In this document: positions 26,739 to 35,278 of the stretch, piece after piece
Layout of the letters: every line of letters begins with the position of its first letter
How positions within the stretch are numbered: the stretch's first letter is position 1
Assembly: GCF_002117105.1 (NCBI RefSeq)
Contig: NZ_CP019343.1
Span: 3,348,001-3,412,000, forward strand
From: Oceanicoccus sagamiensis
GTDB taxonomy: Bacteria; Pseudomonadota; Gammaproteobacteria; Pseudomonadales; Dasaniaceae
Direction: 5' to 3'
DNA length: 64,000 nucleotides
Notes under the pieces: generated by a model
Told to the model about the DNA's origin: nothing
What the model saw: the letters and a program-made list of their open reading frames with translations, nothing else
Databases searched by the model: none
Program-made: the position numbers and the translations under genes

Positions 26739-27575
26739 ATGAAAGTGTTTGCGAGTTTATCGACCATAACGGCAGCGTTGTTAATGCTGGCAGTATCCAG
26801 CTTAAGTACTGCCCAGGAGCAAGCTGATCCAGCCCCTGCTGCTGTGCCCGCTGAAGTGAGCAGTGCTATTAGGGCCAGTTTTAAAGCCAGTCGTCCTGGC
26901 TTGGGTTTGCAGTCGATTATGGTGAGTGAGATTGACGGGCTTTATGCCGTGCAGGTTGCCAATGGCCCTGTGCTCTACTCAACGGCCGATGGTAAGTACT
27001 TTGTCTTGGGTGATCTTTACCAGGCCGCTCCCGGTGGCTTTATCAATCTGGCTGAAAAGGCCCGTGAAGGCGGTCGCGCTGAACTGATGGCCACCCTTAA
27101 AACCGAGGATATGATTATCTTCGCTCCTGAGCAGCAGCCCGCAAAAGCAGCCATTATGGTCTTTACCGATGTTGATTGTTTTTACTGCCAGAAATTGCAT
27201 CAGGAAGTGCCTGACTTGAACAGACTGGGCATTGAAGTGCGCTATCTGGCGTATCCCCGTGCAGGTATAGGTTCCGATTCCTATAAGAAAATCGCCAGTG
27301 CCTGGTGTGCTGCTGACAAGCAAACGGCGATGACCAAGCTAAAAACCCGACAGCGCATCCCCACCAATGTCTGCCCGGGCAATCCGGTGGAAGCGCAATT
27401 TAAATTAGGTCAGCAGGTGGGTGTTAGCGGTACGCCAGCGCTGGTCACCACTGAAGGTCGTCTCATGCCGGGTTATATGCCTGCGCTGCAGTTAGCCAGT
27501 GCTTTAGGTATTGCGGTAGAGCCTGCTTTAGCAGCTGAATTACAGAAAAAACAAGCGGCTGCCAACAAGAAGTAA
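26739..27575 (+). CDS. dsbC: Thiol:disulfide interchange protein DsbC
   Basis: Periplasmic disulfide isomerase that reshuffles wrong disulfides, kept reduced by DsbD. The 278 residues start with a signal peptide (hydrophobic TITAALLMLAVSSLSTA). The N-terminal dimerisation domain is followed by a thioredoxin domain with active site CFYC in VFTDVDCFYCQKLH and cis-Pro in GVSGTPALV. A second Cys pair (WCAA.., NVCPG) matches the structural disulfide of DsbC. The Ala-rich C-tail is longer than in E. coli. Confidence 0.93.
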   Translation: MKVFASLSTITAALLMLAVSSLSTAQEQADPAPAAVPAEVSSAIRASFKASRPGLGLQSIMVSEIDGLYAVQVANGPVLYSTADGKYFVLGDLYQAAPGGFINLAEKAREGGRAELMATLKTEDMIIFAPEQQPAKAAIMVFTDVDCFYCQKLHQEVPDLNRLGIEVRYLAYPRAGIGSDSYKKIASAWCAADKQTAMTKLKTRQRIPTNVCPGNPVEAQFKLGQQVGVSGTPALVTTEGRLMPGYMPALQLASALGIAVEPALAAELQKKQAAANKK

Positions 27576-27959
27576 TCGCCGACCTTAACCGTGATTCCCG
27601 TGCAAGCACTTTGCTGCCCGGGAAAAATACGTTGTCCCGTAGGGTGAGTTATCATCCACCGGCTATCAAGGTTTCGGGCCTGGATTGGTGGATTATAATC
27701 CACCCTACAATCTCAGGCCGTTAGTTGAGGCTGGAAAGCCCTGATAGGCTTAAAGCGCTGGCGCTACAATACGCTTGGCCTTATTTTAGGCCGTTGCCCC
27801 TGACCATGCGGGAATAACGGCTAACCCAGCAGCAAGGGTGTCTCTCGCTCAAATACCCACACAAATACCCCCATTCTAGATGGCTTTGCAGGCGCTCCTG
27901 AAATACAATGCTGCTTCAAAATTTATCGACATTTTCACCAATAAGCAGGAGAGGGTAGT
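27576..27959. other. Intergenic region before hom, holds a REP-like pair
   Basis: 384 bases. The REP-like pair at 27636-27708 takes about a fifth. The rest should hold the hom-thrC promoter, but I see no strong -35/-10 pair, no leader-peptide attenuator rich in Thr/Ile codons, and no RNA gene. Confidence 0.4.
27636..27708 (-). repeat. REP-like inverted pair, full but diverged copy
   Basis: Ends CCCGTAGGGTG and CACCCTAC. The left half is altered (GAGTTATCATCCACC), the right half is consensus (GGTGGATTATAATCCACC). The loop (GGCTATCAAGG...CTGGATT) on the minus strand partly resembles that of 18906-18984. Lies between dsbC and hom. Confidence 0.8.
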
Positions 27960-29255
27960 TTGAACCCCGTAAAAGTAGGTATCTGTGGTCTAGGGACCGT
28001 TGGCAAAGGCACATTCGATGTCTTAACTCGTAATTGTGCAGAGATTGCAGCCCGTGCAGGTTGCAGTATTGAAGTCAGTCATATTGGTGCCCGACGCGGG
28101 TCTGATATTGAAGGTATTACCATTAGCACTGATATTTTTGCGGTGGCTGAAGATCCTGCTGTCGATATTGTAGTTGAACTGATTGGTGGCACCACGGTGG
28201 CTAAAGACCTGGTGCTAAAAGCCGTGGCCAATGGCAAGCATGTAGTTACCGCCAATAAAGCGCTGATTGCCGAGCATGGCAACGAACTCTTTGCCGCGGC
28301 TGCCAAGCAGGGCGTCAGCATTGCCTTTGAAGCGGCAGTGGCCGGTGGCATCCCGATTATCAAAGCGATTCGTGAAGGTTTGGCCGGTAACCGTATTGAG
28401 TGGTTGGCGGGTATTATCAATGGCACCGGTAATTTTATCCTGACGGAAATGCGTGACAAAGGCCGTGACTTTCACGATGTGCTTCAAGAAGCACAGGAGT
28501 TGGGTTACGCCGAAGCAGACCCTACCTTTGATGTCGAAGGTATTGATGCCGCCCATAAGCTAGTGATTCTTGCCTCTCTGGCTTTTGGTATACCGCTGCA
28601 GTTTGATAAAGCCTATACCGAAGGTATTACCAAAATTTCCCGGGATGATGTGGAGTATGCGGAGCAGTTAGGTTATCGCATTAAACATTTGGGTGTGGCT
28701 CGCCAAACCGATAGCGGTGTAGAACTTCGGGTTCACCCGACCATGATTCCAGAAAAGCGTTTAATCGCCAATGTCGATGGGGTGATGAATGCAGTGCTGG
28801 TACAGGGTGATGCCGTTGGCCCAACCCTTTACTACGGAGCCGGTGCTGGTGCAGAACCCACTGCCTCGGCCGTGGTGGCTGATATTGTGGATGTGGCCCG
28901 TACCTTAAGTGCTGAACCGGGTCATCGCGTTCCCTATCTGGCGTTCCAGCCAGATGCTTTAAGCAATACCCCAATTGTTGATATTAACGATATCGAAACC
29001 GCTTACTACCTGCGTATGTCTGCTCAGGATAAGCCGGGAGTGCTATCCAGCGTGGCGCAAATTCTTTCTAATGCGGGTATCAGTGTCGAAGCGATTACCC
29101 AAAAAGAACCCGCCGAAGGTCAGGACCATGTTCCGATGATTATCCTGACCAGTCGCTCGATTGAAAATAAATTGGTTTCCGCGATCACTGACATAGAAGC
29201 GCTGGATTCCATAGCTGGCGAAGTCACCCGTATTCGGGTGGAGTCACTGGGTTAA
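27960..29255 (+). CDS. hom: Homoserine dehydrogenase
   Basis: NAD(P)-dependent enzyme reducing aspartate semialdehyde to homoserine for threonine and methionine synthesis. It starts with TTG at 27960: the protein begins MNPVKVGICGLGTVGKG at the Rossmann fold, and AGGAGAGGG sits about 7 bases upstream, so no earlier or later start fits. 431 residues: NAD-binding GLGTVG near 10, catalytic domain with GGIPIIKAIREGLAGN and GYAEADPTFDVEG, and a C-terminal ACT domain (DKPGVLSSVAQILSNAGIS). This is the free-standing form, not fused to aspartokinase. thrC follows 29 bp downstream. Confidence 0.96.
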   Translation: MNPVKVGICGLGTVGKGTFDVLTRNCAEIAARAGCSIEVSHIGARRGSDIEGITISTDIFAVAEDPAVDIVVELIGGTTVAKDLVLKAVANGKHVVTANKALIAEHGNELFAAAAKQGVSIAFEAAVAGGIPIIKAIREGLAGNRIEWLAGIINGTGNFILTEMRDKGRDFHDVLQEAQELGYAEADPTFDVEGIDAAHKLVILASLAFGIPLQFDKAYTEGITKISRDDVEYAEQLGYRIKHLGVARQTDSGVELRVHPTMIPEKRLIANVDGVMNAVLVQGDAVGPTLYYGAGAGAEPTASAVVADIVDVARTLSAEPGHRVPYLAFQPDALSNTPIVDINDIETAYYLRMSAQDKPGVLSSVAQILSNAGISVEAITQKEPAEGQDHVPMIILTSRSIENKLVSAITDIEALDSIAGEVTRIRVESLG

Positions 29256-29284
29256 TGATTAACAGATTATTATTGGTTTAAAAA

Positions 29285-30682
29285 ATGAAATATATCAGTA
29301 CTCGCGGACAAGCTCCTGCGTTAAATTTTGAAGAGGTTTTGCTAACCGGTCTGGCACCGGATGGTGGCTTATATGTACCAGAAAGCTTGCCAACTTTTTC
29401 TCAGCAAGACATCGCTTCCTGGGCTGGCTTAAGCTATACCGATTTGGCTTTTAAGATTGTGCAGCCCTTCGTGGATGACTGTATTCCCGCTGATGATTTA
29501 AAAGCGATTATTGATGATACCTATGTGGACTTTCGTCACCCCTCCGTTGCGCCGTTAGTGCAGTTAGATAAAAACGAATGGGTATTAGAGCTATTTCAAG
29601 GCCCGACGTTAGCGTTTAAAGATTTTGCATTACAAATGTTGGGGCGTTTGTTGGATTATGTGCTGGAGCGTCGTCATCAAAAAGTAGTGATTATGGGAGC
29701 CACGTCCGGCGATACCGGTTCTGCGGCTATCCAGGGTTGTAAGCGATGCAGCAATATCGATATCTTTATTTTGCATCCCCATCAGCGTGTATCCGATGTT
29801 CAGCGTCGCCAGATGACAACCGTACTGGCGGACAATATTCATAACATTGCCGTTAAAGGTAATTTTGATGACTGCCAGTCTATGGTTAAGGCCAGCTTTA
29901 ATGATAAAAGCTTTTTGCCAGAAGACCGGCAATTGGTCGCTGTAAACTCTATTAACTGGGCTAGAATTATGGCCCAGATTGTCTACTACTTTTATGCGTC
30001 TTTATCCTTGGGTGGCCCACTGCGTCCCGTGGCGTTCTCCGTGCCTACCGGCAACTTTGGCGATATTTACGCGGGCTACCTGGCCTCCAAAATGGGTTTG
30101 CCCATTGATCAATTAGTGGTTGCCACCAATACCAATGATATTTTACATCGCTGTATTAGCAATAACGATTTTGCCAAACATGCATTGGCGCATACCTTAT
30201 CGCCCAGTATGGATATCGTTATCTCCAGTAACTTCGAGCGCCTGTTATTTGATTGTTATGATCGTGATGGTGCGGCGATTAACGATTTAATGACCCGCTT
30301 CCAAACCGAAGATGTGGCGTTAACCGATGCGGCTTTTGCTAATGTGCGCAGCTTATTTGATAGCTATAAAGTCGATGACGAGCAAACCGTGAAAACGATT
30401 GCCGATGTGTATGACACGACGGAATATTTATTAGATCCGCATTCGGCCATCGGTGTGGAGGCTGCACGTAAGGTGCGTCGCCGTGATGATATTCCAATGA
30501 TTACTTTAGCTACAGCGCATCCAGCCAAGTTCCCTGAAGCGGTGATGAAGGCGGGTTATCCCCATGAGCCTGAGTTGCCGCACCATATGGCCACTTTGTT
30601 TGATGATGAAGAGCGTTGTACGGTGCTTGATAATGAGTTGAGCAGCGTACAGCAGTTTGTAGTGGATAATATCACTGCGTGA
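29285..30682 (+). CDS. thrC: Threonine synthase
   Basis: PLP enzyme that converts phosphohomoserine to threonine. 465 residues, the long form. PLP lysine in the block GPTLAFKDFALQMLG (about residue 108), glycine loop GATSGDTGSAAIQG, and PVAFSVPTGNFGDIYAGYL. Runs from ATG 29285, 29 bp after hom, forming a hom-thrC pair. A REP-like element follows its stop within 5 bp. Confidence 0.96.
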   Translation: MKYISTRGQAPALNFEEVLLTGLAPDGGLYVPESLPTFSQQDIASWAGLSYTDLAFKIVQPFVDDCIPADDLKAIIDDTYVDFRHPSVAPLVQLDKNEWVLELFQGPTLAFKDFALQMLGRLLDYVLERRHQKVVIMGATSGDTGSAAIQGCKRCSNIDIFILHPHQRVSDVQRRQMTTVLADNIHNIAVKGNFDDCQSMVKASFNDKSFLPEDRQLVAVNSINWARIMAQIVYYFYASLSLGGPLRPVAFSVPTGNFGDIYAGYLASKMGLPIDQLVVATNTNDILHRCISNNDFAKHALAHTLSPSMDIVISSNFERLLFDCYDRDGAAINDLMTRFQTEDVALTDAAFANVRSLFDSYKVDDEQTVKTIADVYDTTEYLLDPHSAIGVEAARKVRRRDDIPMITLATAHPAKFPEAVMKAGYPHEPELPHHMATLFDDEERCTVLDNELSSVQQFVVDNITA

Positions 30683-30686
30683 TTCT

Positions 30687-30730
30687 GGTGGATTATAATC
30701 CACCCTGCGTAGGGTGGATCGCGATCCACC
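30687..30730 (+). repeat. REP-like halves in reversed order between thrC and recJ
   Basis: Two half-sites touch directly: GGTGGATTATAATCCACCC, then CGTAGGGTGGATCGCGATCC. Compared with the other copies, the right-type half comes first and the left-type half second, with almost no spacer. The second half has the altered palindromic centre ATCGCGAT. It lies in the 71 bp gap between thrC and recJ. Confidence 0.75.
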
Positions 30731-30753
30731 TTGTCCCGGCGTACGGATAAGCT

Positions 30754-32487
30754 ATGCAAAAAATAATAAAACGCCGACCCAAAGCAGAAAATCGCTTTTC
30801 TGATGTATTACCCCCCTTGCTGCAACAAATCTACTCCGCCAGAGGTATAGCCTCTGATGAAGACATACAAACGGATTTATCGGGCCTGTTAACACCGCAA
30901 TCCTTAAAGGGCTTGCCTGAAGCTATTGATCTTTTAGTCACCGCCCTAGAGCAACAGCAACGCCTGCTGGTGGTGGGTGATTTTGATGCTGACGGCGCCA
31001 CCAGTAGCGCATTGGCGGTATTGGCCTTAACGGCAATGGGGGCTGAGTCAGTTAACTTCTTAGTGCCTAACCGTTTTGAATATGGCTATGGCCTAACACC
31101 GGAAATTGTTGCGGTTGCCACACAGTTTTCACCGGACTTAATTATTACCGTGGACAACGGTATCTCAAGTATCGACGGGGTTAAAGCGGCCAATGATGCC
31201 GGTATTAAGGTCTTGGTAACTGACCATCATTTACCGGGCACAACCTTGCCCGCCGCAGCGGCTATTGTTAACCCTAACCAGCCCGGCTGTCACTTTGACA
31301 GTAAAAACCTGGCCGGAGTCGGTGTTATTTTTTATCTGATGTCAGCACTGCGTTCAGCCTTAAGGGAGCGGCAGTGGTTTGCGCAGCGTCAGATTCAAGA
31401 ACCCGCGATGGCGGATTATTTGGATTTAGTGGCTCTGGGTACCGTCGCGGATGTTGTTCCTCTGGATAAAAACAACCGTATTTTGGTCGCGCAGGGTATT
31501 CGCCGTATTCGCGCCGGTAGAACCCGTCCGGGTATTAAGGCTTTACTGGCGGTCGGTAAGCGCAATGCGGAGCGCCTGGTCAGCAGTGATTTAGGCTTTG
31601 CGGTTGGGCCGCGTTTAAATGCAGCTGGGCGGCTGGATGATATGACACTGGGGATTCAGTGTTTATTAAGCGATGACCCTTATCAGGCCGGTGAGATTGC
31701 CCGCCAGATGGATGAGTTAAACCAGGACCGTAAATCGATTGAAGGCAGTATGCAGCGTGAAGCCATGCAGAGCTTAAAGGCGCTTAAGGTGGAAGAGGGC
31801 AATATGCCCTATGGCTTATGCCTCTATGATGCTAATTGGCATCAGGGTGTTATTGGTATTCTGGCTTCGCGCATTAAAGATCGCTATCACCGCCCTGTTA
31901 TTGTTTTTGCCGATGCCGATGAAGAGGGTGTGATTAAAGGCTCTGCTCGCTCGATCAGCGGTTTACATATCCGTGATGCTTTAGATGCGGTAGCCTCCCG
32001 GCATCCGGGGCTACTCAGTAAATTTGGCGGCCATGCCATGGCTGCCGGTATGAGTCTGGCTAAAGATCAATACCCGCTATTTGAGCAGGCCTTTGACGAG
32101 GAGGTACGCCGACAGTTAAGCGACGACGATTTGCAGGCAGTATTAGCCAGTGATGGTGCCTTGGCGGCAGACTCCTTTAATCTGGAGTTGGCCCAGTTAC
32201 TGCGTGATGCGGGCCCTTGGGGACAGCACTTTCCTGAGCCCTTATTTGATGGTGAGTTTCTACTCGTGCAGCAGCGGATTCTGCAAGATAAACATTTAAA
32301 ACTGGTGCTGGCTCTGGAAGAACAGCCGCAGCAGCCTTTGGATGCGATCGCGTTTAATGTTGATATGGCGTTATGGAAAGATCAGTCGATCGATAAAGTC
32401 AGGCTGGTCTATAAACTGGATGTTAATGAGTTTAGGGGCAATCAGACGCTACAACTGATGGTGGAGTATATCGAGCCTTTATTATAA
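30754..32487 (+). CDS. recJ: Single-stranded-DNA-specific exonuclease RecJ
   Basis: 5'-3' exonuclease on single-stranded DNA used in RecF recombination and mismatch repair. 577 residues, the same size as E. coli RecJ. DHH phosphoesterase motifs are present: VVGDFDADGATSSALAV near residue 73 (metal-binding Asp), TVDNGISS, TDHHLPG (the DHH motif) and GTVADVVPLD. The C-terminal DHHA1 part has HQGVIGILASRIKDRY and SGLHIRDALDA, then the OB-fold. Complete. Confidence 0.96.
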   Translation: MQKIIKRRPKAENRFSDVLPPLLQQIYSARGIASDEDIQTDLSGLLTPQSLKGLPEAIDLLVTALEQQQRLLVVGDFDADGATSSALAVLALTAMGAESVNFLVPNRFEYGYGLTPEIVAVATQFSPDLIITVDNGISSIDGVKAANDAGIKVLVTDHHLPGTTLPAAAAIVNPNQPGCHFDSKNLAGVGVIFYLMSALRSALRERQWFAQRQIQEPAMADYLDLVALGTVADVVPLDKNNRILVAQGIRRIRAGRTRPGIKALLAVGKRNAERLVSSDLGFAVGPRLNAAGRLDDMTLGIQCLLSDDPYQAGEIARQMDELNQDRKSIEGSMQREAMQSLKALKVEEGNMPYGLCLYDANWHQGVIGILASRIKDRYHRPVIVFADADEEGVIKGSARSISGLHIRDALDAVASRHPGLLSKFGGHAMAAGMSLAKDQYPLFEQAFDEEVRRQLSDDDLQAVLASDGALAADSFNLELAQLLRDAGPWGQHFPEPLFDGEFLLVQQRILQDKHLKLVLALEEQPQQPLDAIAFNVDMALWKDQSIDKVRLVYKLDVNEFRGNQTLQLMVEYIEPLL

Positions 32488-32601
32488 AGCCGGATGCTTA
32501 TTTGACGGGCGATTAAAAAACAGGGAAACTCAAGTAATAATAAGAGGTTATCGCTAAGATCTCGCAGCGCATTGGCAAACCCTGCGCGTTACAAAATAAT
32601 A

Positions 32602-33522
32602 ATGACATTGGGCATGGAAACTATGGGAATATTCGTATTATGTGTTTTTATTGCCTGCGCTATTTATGTGCAAGGACGAGGGGCGGTACAGCATGAAAAA
32701 TTGTCCAGAAAAATCACCGATCATTCCAACTTTTTAGCACCGATTAATTGTCTTTTTTATGCCTCATCCGAGGTGGCTAATTCCGCTTATATTGACGTCG
32801 ACGATTTTCCAGACTTAAGAGTCTTGGAAGATAACTGGGAAATGATCCGCGATGAGGCGGTTGCCCTCAATCAGCAACAGCAGATTAAATCATCGGATGA
32901 TCTCGATGATATCGGTTTTAACTCCTTTTTTCGTACCGGTTGGAAACGCTTTTATTTAAAGTGGTATGGCTCATCATTACTATCGGCCAATCAACTCTGC
33001 CCTAAAACCGTGGCATTACTGAATACCATTCCTCAGGTCAAAGGGGCTATGTTTGCGATGCTGCCTCCCGGGGCCAGACTGGTCAAACACCGTGACCCTT
33101 ATGCCGGTTCGCTGCGTTATCATCTTGGGCTGGTAACGCCTAATTCAGAGGATTGTTTTATTACGGTTGATGGTGAGAAATATGCCTGGAAAGATGGCGA
33201 GGCGGTTATTTTTGATGAGACCTTTATTCACTATGCGGAAAATAAAACTGATACCAATCGTATTATTTTATTTTTGGATATCAAGCGACCGGTTAAGTCC
33301 AGGCTGATTGATGGTTTTAATCGATGGTTTTCTGCGTTGGTATTATCGGCCTCTGCGACCAAAAATATAGCGGGGGACAAGGTGGGATTTTTAAACAGAC
33401 TGTTCTCCCATCTCTACCAGATTAGAATTCAGGGCAAAAAGCTCAAAGCTTATAACCGCAAGCTCTATTATAGTTTGCAGTATCTACTGTATATCGGGCT
33501 TATCTATCTGATCTTTTTCTAG
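32602..33522 (+). CDS. lpxO: Aspartyl/asparaginyl beta-hydroxylase family, LpxO-like lipid A hydroxylase
   Basis: Fe(II)/2-oxoglutarate dioxygenase resembling LpxO, which adds a 2-hydroxyl to a secondary acyl chain of lipid A at the inner membrane. About 306 residues from ATG 32602; ATGs at 32614 and 32623 are also possible. An N-terminal membrane helix (IFVLCVFIACAIYVQG) and a C-terminal hydrophobic helix (LLYIGLIYLIFF) flank the catalytic domain. This has SFFRTGWKRFYLKWYG, the metal ligands in HRDPYAGSLRYHLGL and ETFIHYAENKTD, and the cosubstrate Arg in NRIILFLD. Assignment to LpxO rests on this pattern; other substrates are possible. Confidence 0.8.
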   Translation: MTLGMETMGIFVLCVFIACAIYVQGRGAVQHEKLSRKITDHSNFLAPINCLFYASSEVANSAYIDVDDFPDLRVLEDNWEMIRDEAVALNQQQQIKSSDDLDDIGFNSFFRTGWKRFYLKWYGSSLLSANQLCPKTVALLNTIPQVKGAMFAMLPPGARLVKHRDPYAGSLRYHLGLVTPNSEDCFITVDGEKYAWKDGEAVIFDETFIHYAENKTDTNRIILFLDIKRPVKSRLIDGFNRWFSALVLSASATKNIAGDKVGFLNRLFSHLYQIRIQGKKLKAYNRKLYYSLQYLLYIGLIYLIFF

Positions 33523-33533
33523 CTGATATCAGC

Positions 33534-33570
33534 CAAAAAAAATGCCGCAATCAATGCGGCATTTTTTTTG
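33534..33570 (+). terminator. Bidirectional terminator between lpxO-like gene and mdh
   Basis: Stem AATGCCGCA with loop and TGCGGCATT, with an A run before and a T run after, so it can end transcripts from both strands. It lies between convergent genes. Confidence 0.9.
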
Positions 33571-33585
33571 AGCTAAGCGTTTAGC

Positions 33586-34566
33586 TTAAGGTAGCAAGTG
33601 CGCCACGCCATCACGCTCTTCAGTGAGTTCAGCTTCAGTGGCTTTCATTCTGCCCTGGCTGAATTCGCTAACTGACAAGCCTTGAACAATCGTCCACTCG
33701 CCATTCTCACAAGTACAAGGAAATGAGTAGATCAAACCTTCTTCAATACCGTAAGAGCCATCTGAGTAAACCCCCATAGACACATAGTCGCCATCCGTCG
33801 TGCCCAGCGCCCAGCTGCGAACGTGGTCGATAGCGGCGTTAGCAGCAGAAGCGGCAGAAGAAGCGCCACGGGCTTTAATGATAGCCGCGCCACGTTGTGC
33901 AACAGTTGGGATATAGTCGTTTTCGTACCAGTCTTGCTCAACCAGATCCAGAGCAGGGGTACCCGCAACTGTGGTGTTTGAAAGATCAGGGTACTGAGTC
34001 GCTGAGTGGTTGCCCCAAACGATCATGTTTTTAACGTCGGTAACAGCCTTGCCCGTTTTAGTCGCTAATTGCGACTTGGCGCGGTTGTGGTCCAAACGCA
34101 TCATGGCAGTGAAGTTCTCTTTAGGAATGCTCGGTGCATTGCGCTGAGTAATCAGAGCGTTAGTGTTGGCAGGGTTGCCTACAACCAATACTTTGATGTC
34201 TTTGCTGGCATTCTGGTCAATGGCTTTACCCTGAACAGAGAAGATAGCAGCGTTGGCTTCTAGCAAGTCTTTACGCTCCATACCTGGGCCACGAGGACGT
34301 GCACCAACCAATAGGGCATAGTCGCTGTCTTTAAAGCCAACATCAGGGTCGTCAGTGCAAACAACACCGGCCAATAGAGGGAAGGCACAATCGTCCAATT
34401 CCATCTTAACGCCTTCAAGGGCGTCCATTGCAGGGGTGATATCCAGTAATTGCAGGATTACAGGCTGGTCTTCGCCTAACATGGCGCCAGAAGCAATGCG
34501 GAAAAGAAGTGCATAGCCAATTTGGCCAGCTGCACCAGTAACGGTAACGCGTACGGGTTGTTTCAT
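33586..34566 (-). CDS. mdh: Malate dehydrogenase
   Basis: TCA-cycle enzyme that oxidises malate to oxaloacetate with NAD. 326 residues, the longer type found in many proteobacteria and related to the cytosolic eukaryotic form. The nucleotide fold starts [16 protein letters not shown] (residues ~6-21); catalytic blocks are [26 protein letters not shown] and [12 protein letters not shown], the last with the catalytic His. Complete and transcribed alone. Confidence 0.96.
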   Translation of the reverse strand: MKQPVRVTVTGAAGQIGYALLFRIASGAMLGEDQPVILQLLDITPAMDALEGVKMELDDCAFPLLAGVVCTDDPDVGFKDSDYALLVGARPRGPGMERKDLLEANAAIFSVQGKAIDQNASKDIKVLVVGNPANTNALITQRNAPSIPKENFTAMMRLDHNRAKSQLATKTGKAVTDVKNMIVWGNHSATQYPDLSNTTVAGTPALDLVEQDWYENDYIPTVAQRGAAIIKARGASSAASAANAAIDHVRSWALGTTDGDYVSMGVYSDGSYGIEEGLIYSFPCTCENGEWTIVQGLSVSEFSQGRMKATEAELTEERDGVAHLLP

Positions 34567-34676
34567 TGTAGTTTCCTATGGTTTGGCTATCGTTTGCTGA
34601 TAGTTTGTAACGGATTAGGGGCTCAAAATTTAGGGCGCCCATTCTAGTGATTTAGCGGGTAAATTTCCACCAAAAC

Positions 34677-34972
34677 CTAAGATTTGCTGGCGGCTTTTAG
34701 TTGGGGAGGCGCTATGCACCAATATGACCCCGATTCCAGTGCCGTGGCGGTCCGGGTACTGATTTCAACCACAGGAATCGAAGCTTCGGTCAAGGCCTCA
34801 TAGGCGGTCACCGCGATGATGGCACTGCTCTCCACCTCACAGAGCAGCAGGGCTGCGGGCCCATTACCGGCGTAGAGGCATTCCAGCAGGGCGCCGGGGC
34901 CGGCAGTGCTGCCTTTAATGCCCGGTAGTACCAGTAGGGTGCCTTTAATAGACAAGCCCTGTTGAGGGCGCT
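34677..34972 (-). pseudogene. Remnant of aconitase X swivel subunit (DUF126 type)
   Basis: The frame MSIKGTLLVLPGIKGS, then GPGALLECLYAGNGPAALLL, matches the swivel-domain protein of aconitase X (AcnX) systems, which dehydrate hydroxyproline or mevalonate-type hydroxyacids. The match continues upstream of the apparent TTG start as RPQQGL, then breaks into sequence that belongs to a LysR gene on the other strand. About 40-60 N-terminal residues are missing. The large AcnX subunit is absent here. Read as a truncated gene at a deletion junction near 34960-34975, not as a functional protein. The family call is from memory of its motif pattern. Confidence 0.6.
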
Positions 34973-35183
34973 GGGTATGCAGCCTTATGTAGAGCGGGAT
35001 ATTGCCTCTGGTCTACTGATGGAGATATTCCCCGGACAGCGCATTAAAGCCGCGGGGGAGTGGTATCTGGTCTGCCGCCAGGACCGGGCCGAGCAGGAAA
35101 AAGTCCGGATATTCCGGGAGTGGATGCTGGCGGAAATCGCCGCCGATACCGATCTGGTCAATACCCGTAATTCGCCCAATTAA
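34960..35183 (+). pseudogene. C-terminal remnant of a LysR-type regulator
   Basis: The last ~70 residues of a GcvA-like LysR regulator: ALGMQPYVERDIASGLL, then EWYLVCRQDRAEQEKVRIF and REWMLAEIAAD are typical of the C-terminal effector domain. The DNA-binding N-terminus and most of the effector domain (over 200 residues) are missing. The remnant begins where the AcnX-type remnant on the opposite strand also breaks. A single deletion that removed the 5' parts of two divergent genes explains both. Confidence 0.65.
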
Positions 35184-35278
35184 TCAGCAGGAAAATATTG
35201 AGCTATTACAAAAGTTTAAGGTAGAATTGCCGGCCGGAAAAATGCCGGGGTTTAAATACAGGTAAACAAGCAATTATC

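Noticed and set aside
34962-35183. A small complete gene for a 73-residue protein
   Set aside because: The sequence is the C-terminal end of a LysR regulator and lacks a proper start, so it is a remnant.
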